A stretch of 64,000 bases of DNA from Chryseobacterium sp. (GTDB lineage Bacteria; Bacteroidota; Bacteroidia; Flavobacteriales; Weeksellaceae). This document shows positions 17,041-25,551 of this stretch, piece by piece; the first letter of the stretch is position 1, and each line of letters starts with the position of its first letter. The stretch is taken from contig QFQW01000006.1 of NCBI GenBank assembly GCA_003248755.1, positions 1 to 64,000 of the forward strand, in the 5' to 3' direction. The notes under the pieces are model-generated. The model was given only the letters and a program-made list of their open reading frames with translations, had not been told where the DNA came from and ran no database searches. A program made the position numbers and the translations under genes.

Positions 17041-18254
17041 TGCTTTTCTTAATAGATCGCAATTTTTCTCTCTCGTACGAAGAAATTCTGCAGCATATTG
17101 ATTCCGAAGACTCTTATATCGATTGCTATATTTATCCTAATCTGAAATCATTTTTTCTTAATTGGATTTTTGCATTAGTTAATCAAAAGAGTATTGCTTT
17201 GATAGATTCTGACATCTCAGAAAAAGAGATTTTGTCAAACGATTTACAGGTCAATCAATTAATAAAAATTGAGAATCCGGTTAAGATTGGTTCGATTGAA
17301 GAATTAGTTGATTCTATTAATAATTCAACTTCCGAGATTACACTTTTTACTTCCGGAACAACTGGATTTACAAGAAAATTCACTCATCCACTGAGAAACC
17401 TTATTAGAAAAATTAATATTTCTGAAGAGAGAAAAAACGATGTTTGGGGATTTGCTTTTAATCCGACACACGTTGCAGGTGTTCAGGTTTTTTTTCAGGC
17501 TATTTTGAATCGGAATCTTTTGGTTAACGTTTTTCTTGCGCCGAAAGATTTTGTGATTGATGCAATTGACGAATACAAAATTACGAACCTTTCATCAACT
17601 CCAACTTTTTATCGATTACTTTTACCGTTGAAAAAATCATTTGATTCGGTTAAAAAAATTACGATTGGTGGTGAAAAGTCAGATGCCTTTTTGATTTCTG
17701 AAGTTGAGAAAGCTTTTCCAAATGCAAGAATCAACAATGTTTATGGTTCTACGGAAACCGGACCTTTGTTCTCATCTCAAAATGATGAATTTTTTGTTCA
17801 GGATAAATATATTGGTTTTATAAAAGTGGTTGATGACGAATTATATATTCACAAGGATTTATTCGGAAAAACAACTCAACTGAATTTGATTGACGGTTTT
17901 TATCCAACCGGAGATTTGATAGAATGGATTGATGATGAGCAGAAAAGATTCCGTTTTACATCAAGGAAAAATGAATTAATCAATGTTGGCGGTTACAAAG
18001 TGAATCCTTATGAAGTGGAAGATGAACTGATACAACATTCCAAAATCCGAAATGTAAGAGTCTACGGAAAAGCCAATGCTGTTTTAGGAAATATCATTTG
18101 TTGCGAAATTGAACTTCACCCGGATTCTGAACTGAAAGAAGAAGAAGTCAGATTTTTCTTGAACGGAAAAATTCAAAACTTTAAAATTCCTAGAAAAATA
18201 ACCTTTGTTGACAAAATAGAGTTAACCAGAACCGGAAAAAAGAAAATAGTATGA
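17040..18254 (+). CDS. AMP-dependent acyl ligase (ANL superfamily)
   Basis: Activates a carboxylic acid as acyl-AMP, probably loading it on the neighbouring acyl carrier protein. The 404-residue protein is shorter than typical 500-residue ligases. Visible motifs are the phosphate-binding loop ITLFTSGTTGFTRKF (around residue 100), NNVYGSTETGPLFSS, PTGDLIEW and the C-terminal NELINVGGYKVNPYEVE, with a conserved lysine near the end (RTGKKKIV). It overlaps the SDR start by four bases. The acid cannot be named from sequence. Confidence 0.9.
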   Translation: MLFLIDRNFSLSYEEILQHIDSEDSYIDCYIYPNLKSFFLNWIFALVNQKSIALIDSDISEKEILSNDLQVNQLIKIENPVKIGSIEELVDSINNSTSEITLFTSGTTGFTRKFTHPLRNLIRKINISEERKNDVWGFAFNPTHVAGVQVFFQAILNRNLLVNVFLAPKDFVIDAIDEYKITNLSSTPTFYRLLLPLKKSFDSVKKITIGGEKSDAFLISEVEKAFPNARINNVYGSTETGPLFSSQNDEFFVQDKYIGFIKVVDDELYIHKDLFGKTTQLNLIDGFYPTGDLIEWIDDEQKRFRFTSRKNELINVGGYKVNPYEVEDELIQHSKIRNVRVYGKANAVLGNIICCEIELHPDSELKEEEVRFFLNGKIQNFKIPRKITFVDKIELTRTGKKKIV

Positions 18255-18973
18255 ATGTATTGATAACAGGAGTTTCCAGAGGTGTTGGTTTAGAAATCAG
18301 CAAGTTATTTCTAGAAAATGGACACACAGTTTATGGAATCAGCAGAACCGAATCCGAAGAGTTGAAAGTTTTGAAAAAACAATATCCAAATCAGCTTTTC
18401 TTCAAAGCTTTTGACTTGTCTAATCCGGAAAATATCAAACAATCTGTTTTCAAAGACTTTATAAATAATCACATTCCGATTCATGTTTTAATCAACAATG
18501 CGGCGGTTGCTTACGATGATATTGTGACAAATCTTAATATCGACGAGTTGAGAAAAATGTTCGATATCAATCTTTATTCACCAATGTTTATGACAAAGTA
18601 TGCGATTCGAAATATGATTTACAATCGGATTTCCGGAAGCATTATCCATATTTCGTCAATCAGTGCTCATACAGGTTACAAAGGTTTGTCGATGTATGCT
18701 TCTTCCAAAGGCGCATTGCAGTCTTTCTCCAAAAATATTTCCAGAGAATGGGGCGAGCGTGGAATCCGTTCCAACATCATTGTTCCAGGCTACATGGAAA
18801 CTGCGATGAACGCCAAACTGACTCAGGAACACAAAAACCGAATCTTCAAAAGAACAGCTCTGAAAAAAGAAACCGACATGGTATCTGTAGCAGAAACCGT
18901 TTTGTTCTTGGCGGGGGAAAAATCAAAATCAATTACCGGACAGGAAATTTTCGTAGATTCTGGAACGTTATAA
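18251..18973 (+). CDS. Short-chain dehydrogenase/reductase (FabG-like)
   Basis: NAD(P)-dependent oxidoreductase of 240 residues. The cofactor loop is TGVSRGVG (residues 6-13), NNAA follows at the usual place, the catalytic serine is in HISSIS and the tyrosine and lysine are in MYASSKGAL. The C-terminus reads GQEIFVDSGTL, as in FabG-type reductases. Its place between an acyl ligase and an acyltransferase suggests reduction of an acyl intermediate (for instance a 3-oxoacyl group) on the carrier; this is inferred. Confidence 0.92.
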   Translation: MNVLITGVSRGVGLEISKLFLENGHTVYGISRTESEELKVLKKQYPNQLFFKAFDLSNPENIKQSVFKDFINNHIPIHVLINNAAVAYDDIVTNLNIDELRKMFDINLYSPMFMTKYAIRNMIYNRISGSIIHISSISAHTGYKGLSMYASSKGALQSFSKNISREWGERGIRSNIIVPGYMETAMNAKLTQEHKNRIFKRTALKKETDMVSVAETVLFLAGEKSKSITGQEIFVDSGTL

Positions 18974-18984
18974 AAAACAAAACA

Positions 18985-19560
18985 ATGATCAATCTGATTT
19001 ATAAAGCGCTTAACATCATTCCCAAAACGATTGCTAAAATCGAGAAACTTTACTCTTACAGCATTCTCAATTCGCATTCCGGAGTCAAGCTTCATTCTGA
19101 TTTGAAGATTGGTAAAGCAACCACTTTTGAATTGGATGACAACGCCAAATTTGAGATTGGGAAAAACGTCATTTGGAGAGACCACAATGCTATCAGGATC
19201 AGAAAAGGAGGTACACTCATTTTCGGAAACAATGTGGACCTCAGTCATTATATTTCTATCAATTGTTTGGATAAAATTGAATTAGGCGATGATACCTGTA
19301 TTGCAGAAGGCTGTAAATTTTATGACCACGACCACGCTTTTGACACAAAACCAGAATACGTTTGGCATAAAGACAAATTCAATACAGCACCAATTATCAT
19401 TGGGAAAAATGTCAAAATCTACAGCAATGTTACCGTTCTCAAAGGTGTAACAATTGGTGATAACTGCATCATCGGAGCCAACTGTGTCATTTCCAGAAAT
19501 GTTCCCGCCAATTCAATCATCTTCGGAAAACACGAGCTGATGAGGTTGCCATTGATGTAG
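18985..19560 (+). CDS. Hexapeptide-repeat acyltransferase
   Basis: 191-residue left-handed beta-helix acyltransferase. Hexapeptide turns run through IGKATTFELDDNAKFEIGKNVIWRDHN and IIIGKNVKIYSNVTVLKGVTIGDNCIIGANCVIS, and the active-site histidine region is CKFYDHDHAFD. I start it at the ATG at 18985, 11 bases after the SDR stop; a longer in-frame extension to 18748 would lie wholly inside the SDR gene. It resembles sugar O-acyltransferases (WbbJ type) and is the likely final transfer step of the operon. Confidence 0.88.
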   Translation: MINLIYKALNIIPKTIAKIEKLYSYSILNSHSGVKLHSDLKIGKATTFELDDNAKFEIGKNVIWRDHNAIRIRKGGTLIFGNNVDLSHYISINCLDKIELGDDTCIAEGCKFYDHDHAFDTKPEYVWHKDKFNTAPIIIGKNVKIYSNVTVLKGVTIGDNCIIGANCVISRNVPANSIIFGKHELMRLPLM

Positions 19561-19595
19561 TTTCTATTTGACTGCGTCGAACCACTTCGCTAGGT

Positions 19596-19682
19596 TTGGG
19601 CAGCTTAATCCGCCTTCCGTTCCCGCTTTTTTCTTTTTTTGTAAAAAAGAAAAAGAGCTCCACTCAAGTCGGGCTGCGAGAG
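19596..19682 (-). repeat. Dispersed long-hairpin repeat, copy A
   Basis: On the minus strand this reads GCAGCCCGACTTGAGTGGAG, then CTTTTTCTTTTTTACAAAAA, a purine tract, then GGAACGGAAGGCGGATTAAG. It aligns along its whole length with copy B at 53650-53727 (shared GTGGA, TTTTTCTTTTTT, GAAAA, AACGGAA, GCGG, ATTAAGCT). The central complementary T/C and G/A tracts form a long hairpin, which may end transcription from the acyltransferase operon. Confidence 0.8.
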
Positions 19683-19760
19683 ATTTACCGTTTTAAAAAA
19701 TACTATGAAAAAAATTAAAAACTTTTTAAGGTAAAAAAAAATCTGTACCGTCTTATTCGT

Positions 19761-20336
19761 ATGGAGTCGCTATCTTTACAGCAAATGTCCGAAAAAAAAT
19801 CTGCATCGATTACGGAAGTCGTGAAAAATTACGGCTCTCAGCTTTTGCGCTTTATTAATTCTAAAGTGGCAAAGACGGAAGATGCAGAAGATATTCTTCA
19901 GGAAGTTTGGTTTCAAACCAGCAGATTGACCAATCTGGATGAACTGGAAAATGTCGGAGCCTGGTTATATTCGGTCACCAGAAACAAGATCATCGATAGT
20001 TATCGGAAAAAGAAAACTGAATCACTGGAAGATTTTGTCTATCAGGACGAAGACGGCGAACTGAATGTGAAGGATATTCTTTTGGCTGATGATACCAATA
20101 ATCCGGAAATCGGTGTGTTCAAAGAAATGTTTTGGAATGAGTTAATGAAAGCTCTGGATGAATTACCGGAAAAACAAAAGCGTGTTTACATACAAAACGA
20201 ACTTGAGGATAAAACTCTGCAAGAAATTGCGGATGAAGAGGGCGAAAACATAAAAACAATAATCAGTAGAAAATCTTATGCTGTAAAACATTTGCGAAAA
20301 AAATTGCAGATACTTTACAACGATTTAAATGATTAA
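19761..20336 (+). CDS. ECF RNA polymerase sigma factor
   Basis: 191-residue sigma-70 family factor. Region 2 is visible as AEDILQEVWFQTSRL and GAWLYSVTRNKIIDSYRKKK, and region 4 as LDELPEKQKRVYIQNELEDKTLQEIADEEGENIKTIISRKSYAVKHLRKKL. A second possible start, MSEKKSA, lies eight codons in. It is followed after 11 bases by a small membrane protein that may be its partner. The signal it answers is unknown. Confidence 0.92.
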   Translation: MESLSLQQMSEKKSASITEVVKNYGSQLLRFINSKVAKTEDAEDILQEVWFQTSRLTNLDELENVGAWLYSVTRNKIIDSYRKKKTESLEDFVYQDEDGELNVKDILLADDTNNPEIGVFKEMFWNELMKALDELPEKQKRVYIQNELEDKTLQEIADEEGENIKTIISRKSYAVKHLRKKLQILYNDLND

Positions 20337-20347
20337 TTATTAAAAAA

Positions 20348-20737
20348 ATGAAAAGAAATAGAAAGAAATTTTGGATGATTTTTCCTTGCGTGATAGGTGC
20401 AGTGGGATTATTTATTTGGTTTTTCCAATGGCTTTGGAATATTCTATTACCCGATATTTTGGGAGTGAAAGCAATTAATTATTGGCAATCGGCTGGAATC
20501 TTATTGTTATCGAAAATCTTGTTTGGAGGTTTCAATGGTGCTAAAGAAAAGTTTAAAAGACGAAATGATTTTAATATTGGAATAGGAGATAGAAGAGAAC
20601 ATTGGAGGCAGAAATTTGAAACTCAATTTTGTGGAAGCGAAGAAGAACGTGAGAAGTTTAAGGAAATGTGGAAGCAAAGATTCGAATCTAAATTCTGCAG
20701 ACCAGAAGAATCTCGGCCAGAAGAAAATAAAATATAA
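20348..20737 (+). CDS. Small membrane protein next to sigma factor
   Basis: 129 residues with two hydrophobic stretches (residues about 9-36 and 44-60) followed by a charged cytoplasmic tail that contains an internal duplication: WRQKFETQFCGSEEEREKFKEMW and WKQRFESKFCRPEES. I do not recognise a named family. The tight spacing to the sigma factor suggests a regulatory partner such as an anti-sigma factor, but there is no zinc-finger anti-sigma motif, so this is inference only. Confidence 0.68.
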   Translation: MKRNRKKFWMIFPCVIGAVGLFIWFFQWLWNILLPDILGVKAINYWQSAGILLLSKILFGGFNGAKEKFKRRNDFNIGIGDRREHWRQKFETQFCGSEEEREKFKEMWKQRFESKFCRPEESRPEENKI

Positions 20738-20768
20738 AAAAGTCTCACAAATTTGTGAGACTTTTTTA
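20736..20768. terminator. Bidirectional terminator
   Basis: AGTCTCACAAA and TTTGTGAGACT (20741-20762) form a perfect 11-base stem flanked by AAAAA and TTTTTT, between the sigma operon and the convergent RiPP export gene. Confidence 0.92.
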
Positions 20769-20772
20769 TATT

Positions 20773-22989
20773 TTAACCGCCTAATTCTAATTGATTCTTT
20801 ACAAGCTCAAAGTAGCTCCCTTTCATTTTTGTTAATTCTTGATGACTCCCAATTTCTACAATTTTACCATTATCCAGCACTACAATTTTATCCGCATTTT
20901 TAACCGTTGAAAGTCGATGAGCAATAATAATTACTGTTTTCTCTTTGAAAAAAAACTGCAAATTGTCATGAATGATTTTTTCATTTTCTGAATCAAGAGC
21001 AGATGTAGCTTCATCGAAGAATAAAAATTGCGGATTTTTGTAAACTGCTCTCGCGATAAGAATTCTTTGTTTCTGCCCTCCTGATATGCCATTACCGTCT
21101 GCTCCAATTTGAGTACTTAATTTAAGAGGAAGTGTACTTATAAAATCATTTAAATTAGCAATCTCTATCGCATAATTTAATTTTTGAAAATTAATATCTT
21201 CTTCACCAACGGCAATGTTTTTTGCAATTGTATCATTAAAAATAAAACCGTCTTGCATTACTGCGCCTATGTTTTTTCTCCATTCTCCCGAATGTATATC
21301 CATAAAATTGGTTTTTCCTAAAGATATATTTCCCAAATCTGGTTCATAGAATTTTAGAAGTAATTTCATAAGGCTCGTTTTACCACTTCCGCTTGTTCCT
21401 ACTATTGCCGTAATTTTATTTTTTGGAATAGTTAAAGAGATATTATCTAAAACTCTCATGTCGTTTCCAAAATAAGAAAACGATATTTCTTTAAGGTAGA
21501 TATCTTCGGATTTGACTGCCGGTTCATTCTCTATATTTTTTCTCTCATCTTCGTTTTCTTTTTCGTAAATCTCATTTAGCCTTTCCAAGCTTATTTTTGC
21601 ATCTTGAGAACTTCTGATAAAATCAACTAGTTGGGAAAGCGGAATATTAAGCTGTCCAACAATAAATTGTATAGACAACATCTCTCCTAGTGTAATTTTA
21701 TTATTTATAACTAGACTAGCGGAAATAAAAGTGATTAAAATATCTTTCAAATGGTTTAAAAAACTAGATCCTATGTTCTGCCATAGTTCTACGTTTTGTA
21801 ATTTTATTTGAATACGATATATTTTATTTTGAATTTTTTCCCAATCTGTTGTTTTCTGAGATTCAGCTCTGTTCAATTTGATTTCCTGCATTCCGGAAAT
21901 AATTTCCATCGTCTTTGACCTTTCTTCTGCTTGTTGTTCAAACCTCATGTAATCTAGAATTTTTCTTTTCTTTGAAAAAAATAATAGCCACAAAGTGTAT
22001 AGAATACTTCCAATAAAAAAGATTACAAACACCTGATAATTGTAATACAGCAAAATACTTCCAAACACAATGAAATGAATGAAGGAAAAAAAGGTATTTA
22101 GAGAACTTCCGGTAAGATAGGATTGCACTCTGTAATTATCATTCATCCTCTGTATCAAGTCTCCGGTAATTCTGGAATCGAAGAACGAAATAGGAAGTCT
22201 CATCATTTTTTTTAAAAAGTCAGAAACCAATACAATATTGATTCTATTGCTTAAATGAAGTAAAATTCTTGACCTGATTGCCTCAACGATAATTTGTCCT
22301 AAAAACAATGCTAATTGAGCAAAAAGAATTGTGTAGATAAAATTTATATTTTTAGGTTTAATACCTTTATCCACAATGTTTTTTGTGAAAAATGGAAAGA
22401 AAAAAGATATAATATTTTCTATCAGTAGAGCTAAAATAAGATATAGAAGTAGTGTTTTTTGCTTCTTTAGATATTTTATGAAACGAGAATATGGATTCGT
22501 TTTTTTACAATTAAATCTTTGTTTCCCAAAATCGGAATTGGGTTCTAATAAAAGAATAATACCTTCTTCTGTATTTCCATTTGCAGTTTCATTAATCCAA
22601 TTTTTAATAAAATCACTATGACTATATTTTACTTTTCCCATCGCAGGGTCAGCCACATAGACTCTGTTTGGGTCGATTTTATATAATACCACATAATGGT
22701 AGTTTTTCCAAAAAACAATACTTGGCAGAGGTGCCTCCAATAAAGTTTCAAAACTAATTTTTGTTCCAAATGCATCAAACCCAATACTTTCTGCTGCTTT
22801 GGAAATATTATAAAGACTGCTTCCTTCACGGCTAGTTTTAGAAAGATTACGCAAATCCTGAATAGAAAGATGCTTTTTGTAATAAGCACTGATGATTTTT
22901 AAACAAGTGGGGCCACAGTCTTTTCCATCAAATTGTTTGTAAAAAGGAAAGGGTCTAAGTCTATTTTTTATTCTTGAAATTAATTTCAT
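20773..22989 (-). CDS. Peptidase-containing ABC exporter (C39, double-glycine cleaving)
   Basis: Inner-membrane exporter that cuts the leader of a double-glycine precursor and pumps the mature peptide out. The 738-residue protein carries an N-terminal C39 peptidase domain with Q19, catalytic C25 in KDCGPTC, H98 in NYHYVVL and D114 in VADPAMG. A six-helix transmembrane domain follows (about 165-450), then an ATPase with GTSGSGKTS (Walker A), SGGQKQRILIARA (signature), FLFFDEATSALD (Walker B) and the switch histidine in IIAHRLST. All catalytic residues are present. It is the last gene of the RiPP operon; no HlyD adaptor gene lies in the cluster. Confidence 0.96.
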   Translation of the reverse strand: MKLISRIKNRLRPFPFYKQFDGKDCGPTCLKIISAYYKKHLSIQDLRNLSKTSREGSSLYNISKAAESIGFDAFGTKISFETLLEAPLPSIVFWKNYHYVVLYKIDPNRVYVADPAMGKVKYSHSDFIKNWINETANGNTEEGIILLLEPNSDFGKQRFNCKKTNPYSRFIKYLKKQKTLLLYLILALLIENIISFFFPFFTKNIVDKGIKPKNINFIYTILFAQLALFLGQIIVEAIRSRILLHLSNRINIVLVSDFLKKMMRLPISFFDSRITGDLIQRMNDNYRVQSYLTGSSLNTFFSFIHFIVFGSILLYYNYQVFVIFFIGSILYTLWLLFFSKKRKILDYMRFEQQAEERSKTMEIISGMQEIKLNRAESQKTTDWEKIQNKIYRIQIKLQNVELWQNIGSSFLNHLKDILITFISASLVINNKITLGEMLSIQFIVGQLNIPLSQLVDFIRSSQDAKISLERLNEIYEKENEDERKNIENEPAVKSEDIYLKEISFSYFGNDMRVLDNISLTIPKNKITAIVGTSGSGKTSLMKLLLKFYEPDLGNISLGKTNFMDIHSGEWRKNIGAVMQDGFIFNDTIAKNIAVGEEDINFQKLNYAIEIANLNDFISTLPLKLSTQIGADGNGISGGQKQRILIARAVYKNPQFLFFDEATSALDSENEKIIHDNLQFFFKEKTVIIIAHRLSTVKNADKIVVLDNGKIVEIGSHQELTKMKGSYFELVKNQLELGG

Positions 22990-23848
22990 CTAATTCTTTT
23001 TGAACATCTTGGATATATATATCATCAAAAACCACTTGGTAATTATCATTATTTTTTATTCCATTTTTTATTAAATCGAATGCCTGATTGATATTGTCTC
23101 GATAATCATTAAAACGATTCATTTTTTTAAGAAGGAGTGCTTTGTAGTAATAGTTATCTGCTATTTTTGTAATACTATTTGCGAGATCGTAGTGTTTTAA
23201 AGCTTCCTCATTTTTTCCTAATTTATCCAGACATCTGGCTTTATATAATGCTACTTGGTATGGGAAAAAATTGTTCTCTCGGGTTGCTTCGTAAGTTTCT
23301 TTTATATTACGGTCAAACTCTTGTATCGCTTTTTCATATTGTTTGAGTTGCATATAATTAATCCCTTTCAAATAATGAAAATTATCGCCATTGGCTACCA
23401 AATTTGGCTGATGCTGCATGTGAGTTTCATATAGCTCTAATTTTTCTAAAGATTTTTTATAATCATGGTAAAAAAACAAAAGAACCCAGCCATAATAGGC
23501 ATTTGTAGCTGGATCTATTTTTGAGGCTTCATCCAATTTTTCAATCGCTTGAACCCAATAGCCATTTTTAGTATTTTGTACGGAAGAATGTCTTATCATC
23601 TCAGGTTTTATATTCTTGATATTATGAATTCCGTATTGCATCATTTCTTCGCCAATATCATCCATTCCGAAATAGCTTGACCAATATCCAATTTCAAATA
23701 TCTTTTCAGGAGATTTAATATCGATTGTGTCATTATATTTTTTGGAAATTTGGGCTAATCTATCAACTGCTTTTGGGGAAAGTTTCTGAGCATTTGATAG
23801 AATATAAATTCCCAAAAAGAATAATACCGTTGCAATTTTTTTTATCAT
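22961..23848 (-). CDS. Secreted TPR-repeat protein of the RiPP cluster
   Basis: 295 residues with a signal peptide (MIKKIATVLFFLGIYILSNAQ) and a helical body with tetratricopeptide-like repeats, for instance GINYMQLKQYEKAIQEFDRNIK and LGKNEEALKHYDLANSI. It is therefore probably periplasmic and may scaffold protein contacts. Its 3' end overlaps the exporter start by 29 bases, so the two are translationally coupled, which ties it to export. No enzymatic motif is visible. Confidence 0.8.
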   Translation of the reverse strand: MIKKIATVLFFLGIYILSNAQKLSPKAVDRLAQISKKYNDTIDIKSPEKIFEIGYWSSYFGMDDIGEEMMQYGIHNIKNIKPEMIRHSSVQNTKNGYWVQAIEKLDEASKIDPATNAYYGWVLLFFYHDYKKSLEKLELYETHMQHQPNLVANGDNFHYLKGINYMQLKQYEKAIQEFDRNIKETYEATRENNFFPYQVALYKARCLDKLGKNEEALKHYDLANSITKIADNYYYKALLLKKMNRFNDYRDNINQAFDLIKNGIKNNDNYQVVFDDIYIQDVQKELDEINFKNKK

Positions 23849-23858
23849 TTAATTGATT

Positions 23859-24317
23859 TTATTTGGGTAGAATGTCAGTAATCTCGCCATTTTGTATTTT
23901 AAAAATATAATACTGGTGAAAGTTTTGTATTGCTTGATTTTCTGCAATAGGTTTCCATATTTTCAAAGATTTCACAAGATTCAAAATGTCTTGTTTTATT
24001 TTATCATTTAGTTCACAGTATTTATAATCAAACCCGAAACTTTCGAGAGAGTAATTTCCGGTTTCTCCTTTACAATTGACCCAGAAAGTAATATGCAAGA
24101 TTCCGGTATTATTTTCTAAATGAGAATAGTCTTCTGCGTGATATTTTGCCTTAAAAATTGATTTTACCGCATAAAAATCTGGAACATAATTTCCTGAATT
24201 TTGCAGATAATAATATGGATATACTTTTTTATCCCCACATAACTGTAGATCTTGGCTTTGTTGACCAAAACTTTTTAAGCTAATTAAAAAGAACAAGAAA
24301 ATTATACTTCTAAACAT
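23859..24317 (-). CDS. Free-standing TonB-C-like periplasmic protein
   Basis: 152 residues with a signal peptide (MFRSIIFLFFLISLKSFGQ). The central and C-terminal part (GILHITFWVNCKGETGNYSLESFGFDY, then IKQDILNLVKSLKIWKPIAENQ) follows the pattern of the TonB C-terminal domain: strand, polar turn, helix, then xxWKPxxxxG-like end. Unlike a true TonB it has no transmembrane anchor plus proline-rich linker. It overlaps the modifying-enzyme gene by 16 bases. It could contact the cluster's outer-membrane barrel; that is inferred. Confidence 0.65.
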   Translation of the reverse strand: MFRSIIFLFFLISLKSFGQQSQDLQLCGDKKVYPYYYLQNSGNYVPDFYAVKSIFKAKYHAEDYSHLENNTGILHITFWVNCKGETGNYSLESFGFDYKYCELNDKIKQDILNLVKSLKIWKPIAENQAIQNFHQYYIFKIQNGEITDILPK

Positions 24318-25489
24318 TGTGGATTATTTTTCAGAAAAGTAGAAAAATTAAAATTATAAGTTTGATTTTCCATGTTAAAATTTTCTACAATTGGATAGTA
24401 TTTGTTATATATTTCAATCCACTTGTCTTTTATTTTGTAAAATATTTCCAATCCAATCTCTGTGAAAATATCTTTTGATCTGTTATTTACAAATGAAATA
24501 TCTCTAGGAATTCTATTAAAAAGCTCTGATACAGGAATAGACGTATAAAACAATTGTAGATCATAATGACATCTTTGAATATAAAGCAATATTCTTCCAA
24601 GGGCCTCTAATCTTTGTATTTCAGAAAAATCATTGTTTTCCAAAGATGCGTCTAAACATATAAAACTTGCATAATATGTATATAAAGCATGAAACCAAAT
24701 CTCAACGCTCCTGTTTTGTTCAGTTTTATATGGCATAGCCAAACTCTGTATTGTTGTATTCTCATCATCTATCAGGAAAAAAAGTTTTTTATCAAAAAGC
24801 ATCGTATACATTAAGACATGACCAGTCTGATGCGCTATGTCATCTACAAAAAAAACTTCGTCATAATTTTCTTGATAAGCATTATAAAAAGAAATCCCAA
24901 GAGCTTTTTTATATGCAAAAGAATTTGTGTTGTATGGTAAAGTATCAAAGACAATGCATTTTGGACAATATTTATCTATCAATACAAAATATTCAGGCAG
25001 ATTTTTTTTGATTAATTGATAAGCTCTTGTTAAATGATGTATATTTTCTTTACTGATTTTGGAAATTTCATACTCATATTCACCAAAACATTGATCCAGT
25101 AATTTGTCTTTGTAAACTAATAGTTCAATATTAGTATCTTCTATAATTGTAGGGTGCTCCGTAATTGTTTCAATATCATTACGCCGGTTATATTTGTGGT
25201 TGTCTATCCATCCAATGTTTCTGATATATGTTTTTTCAAAATTACTCGTGACTATTTTCTTATTGCCAGTCCAATCTGCATACAGAATAGTTTCTATCAA
25301 ATCTGGATCTTTTGTAATATTATCATTGTTGCTAAAATACAGGTTGATAAAAGGATTTGAATAAATAGATTCATCCTCAAAATCTATATGATCAAAAATA
25401 TCTTCATTATTTTTATATAATAGCATTTTTATATTGTCATTCCATTCTTGACGTCCTTGTTCTAATAAAGGAAGAATTGTTGGTAACAT
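24302..25489 (-). CDS. HExxH-family putative peptide-modifying enzyme (HQxxH variant)
   Basis: 395-residue cytoplasmic protein, no signal peptide. Residues about 150-300 match the layout of the HExxH-motif family of RiPP modification proteins, some members of which are known as 2-oxoglutarate-dependent peptide beta-hydroxylases: LPEYFVLIDKYCPKCIVFDTL, a serine-containing AYKKALGISFYN, DDIAHQTGHVLMYTM, then RSVEIWFHALYTYYASF. The putative metal ligands are H220 and H224 with H267 as a possible third. Glutamate of HExxH is replaced by Q221. It lies between the precursor gene and the export genes. Peptide modification is inferred from family and context; the chemistry is unproven. Confidence 0.72.
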   Translation of the reverse strand: MLPTILPLLEQGRQEWNDNIKMLLYKNNEDIFDHIDFEDESIYSNPFINLYFSNNDNITKDPDLIETILYADWTGNKKIVTSNFEKTYIRNIGWIDNHKYNRRNDIETITEHPTIIEDTNIELLVYKDKLLDQCFGEYEYEISKISKENIHHLTRAYQLIKKNLPEYFVLIDKYCPKCIVFDTLPYNTNSFAYKKALGISFYNAYQENYDEVFFVDDIAHQTGHVLMYTMLFDKKLFFLIDDENTTIQSLAMPYKTEQNRSVEIWFHALYTYYASFICLDASLENNDFSEIQRLEALGRILLYIQRCHYDLQLFYTSIPVSELFNRIPRDISFVNNRSKDIFTEIGLEIFYKIKDKWIEIYNKYYPIVENFNMENQTYNFNFSTFLKNNPQCLEV

Positions 25490-25510
25490 TTATTATTTGT
25501 GTTTTTAGTT

Positions 25511-25544
25511 TATAAAAAGAGAGAGAGAAATAATCCTCTCTCTC
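25511..25544 (-). terminator. Terminator/attenuator just after the precursor peptide gene
   Basis: On the minus strand GAGAGAGAG, loop GATTATTT, CTCTCTCTC forms a perfect nine-base stem followed by TTTTTATA. It sits 7 bases after the precursor stop codon and before the enzyme gene, so it should allow only partial read-through and make the precursor transcript more abundant. Confidence 0.82.
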
Positions 25545-25551
25545 AAAATTA

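Noticed and set aside
18748..18984. N-terminal extension of the hexapeptide acyltransferase
   Set aside because: It lies wholly inside the SDR gene in another frame and adds no recognisable domain; the ATG at 18985 gives a normal enzyme.
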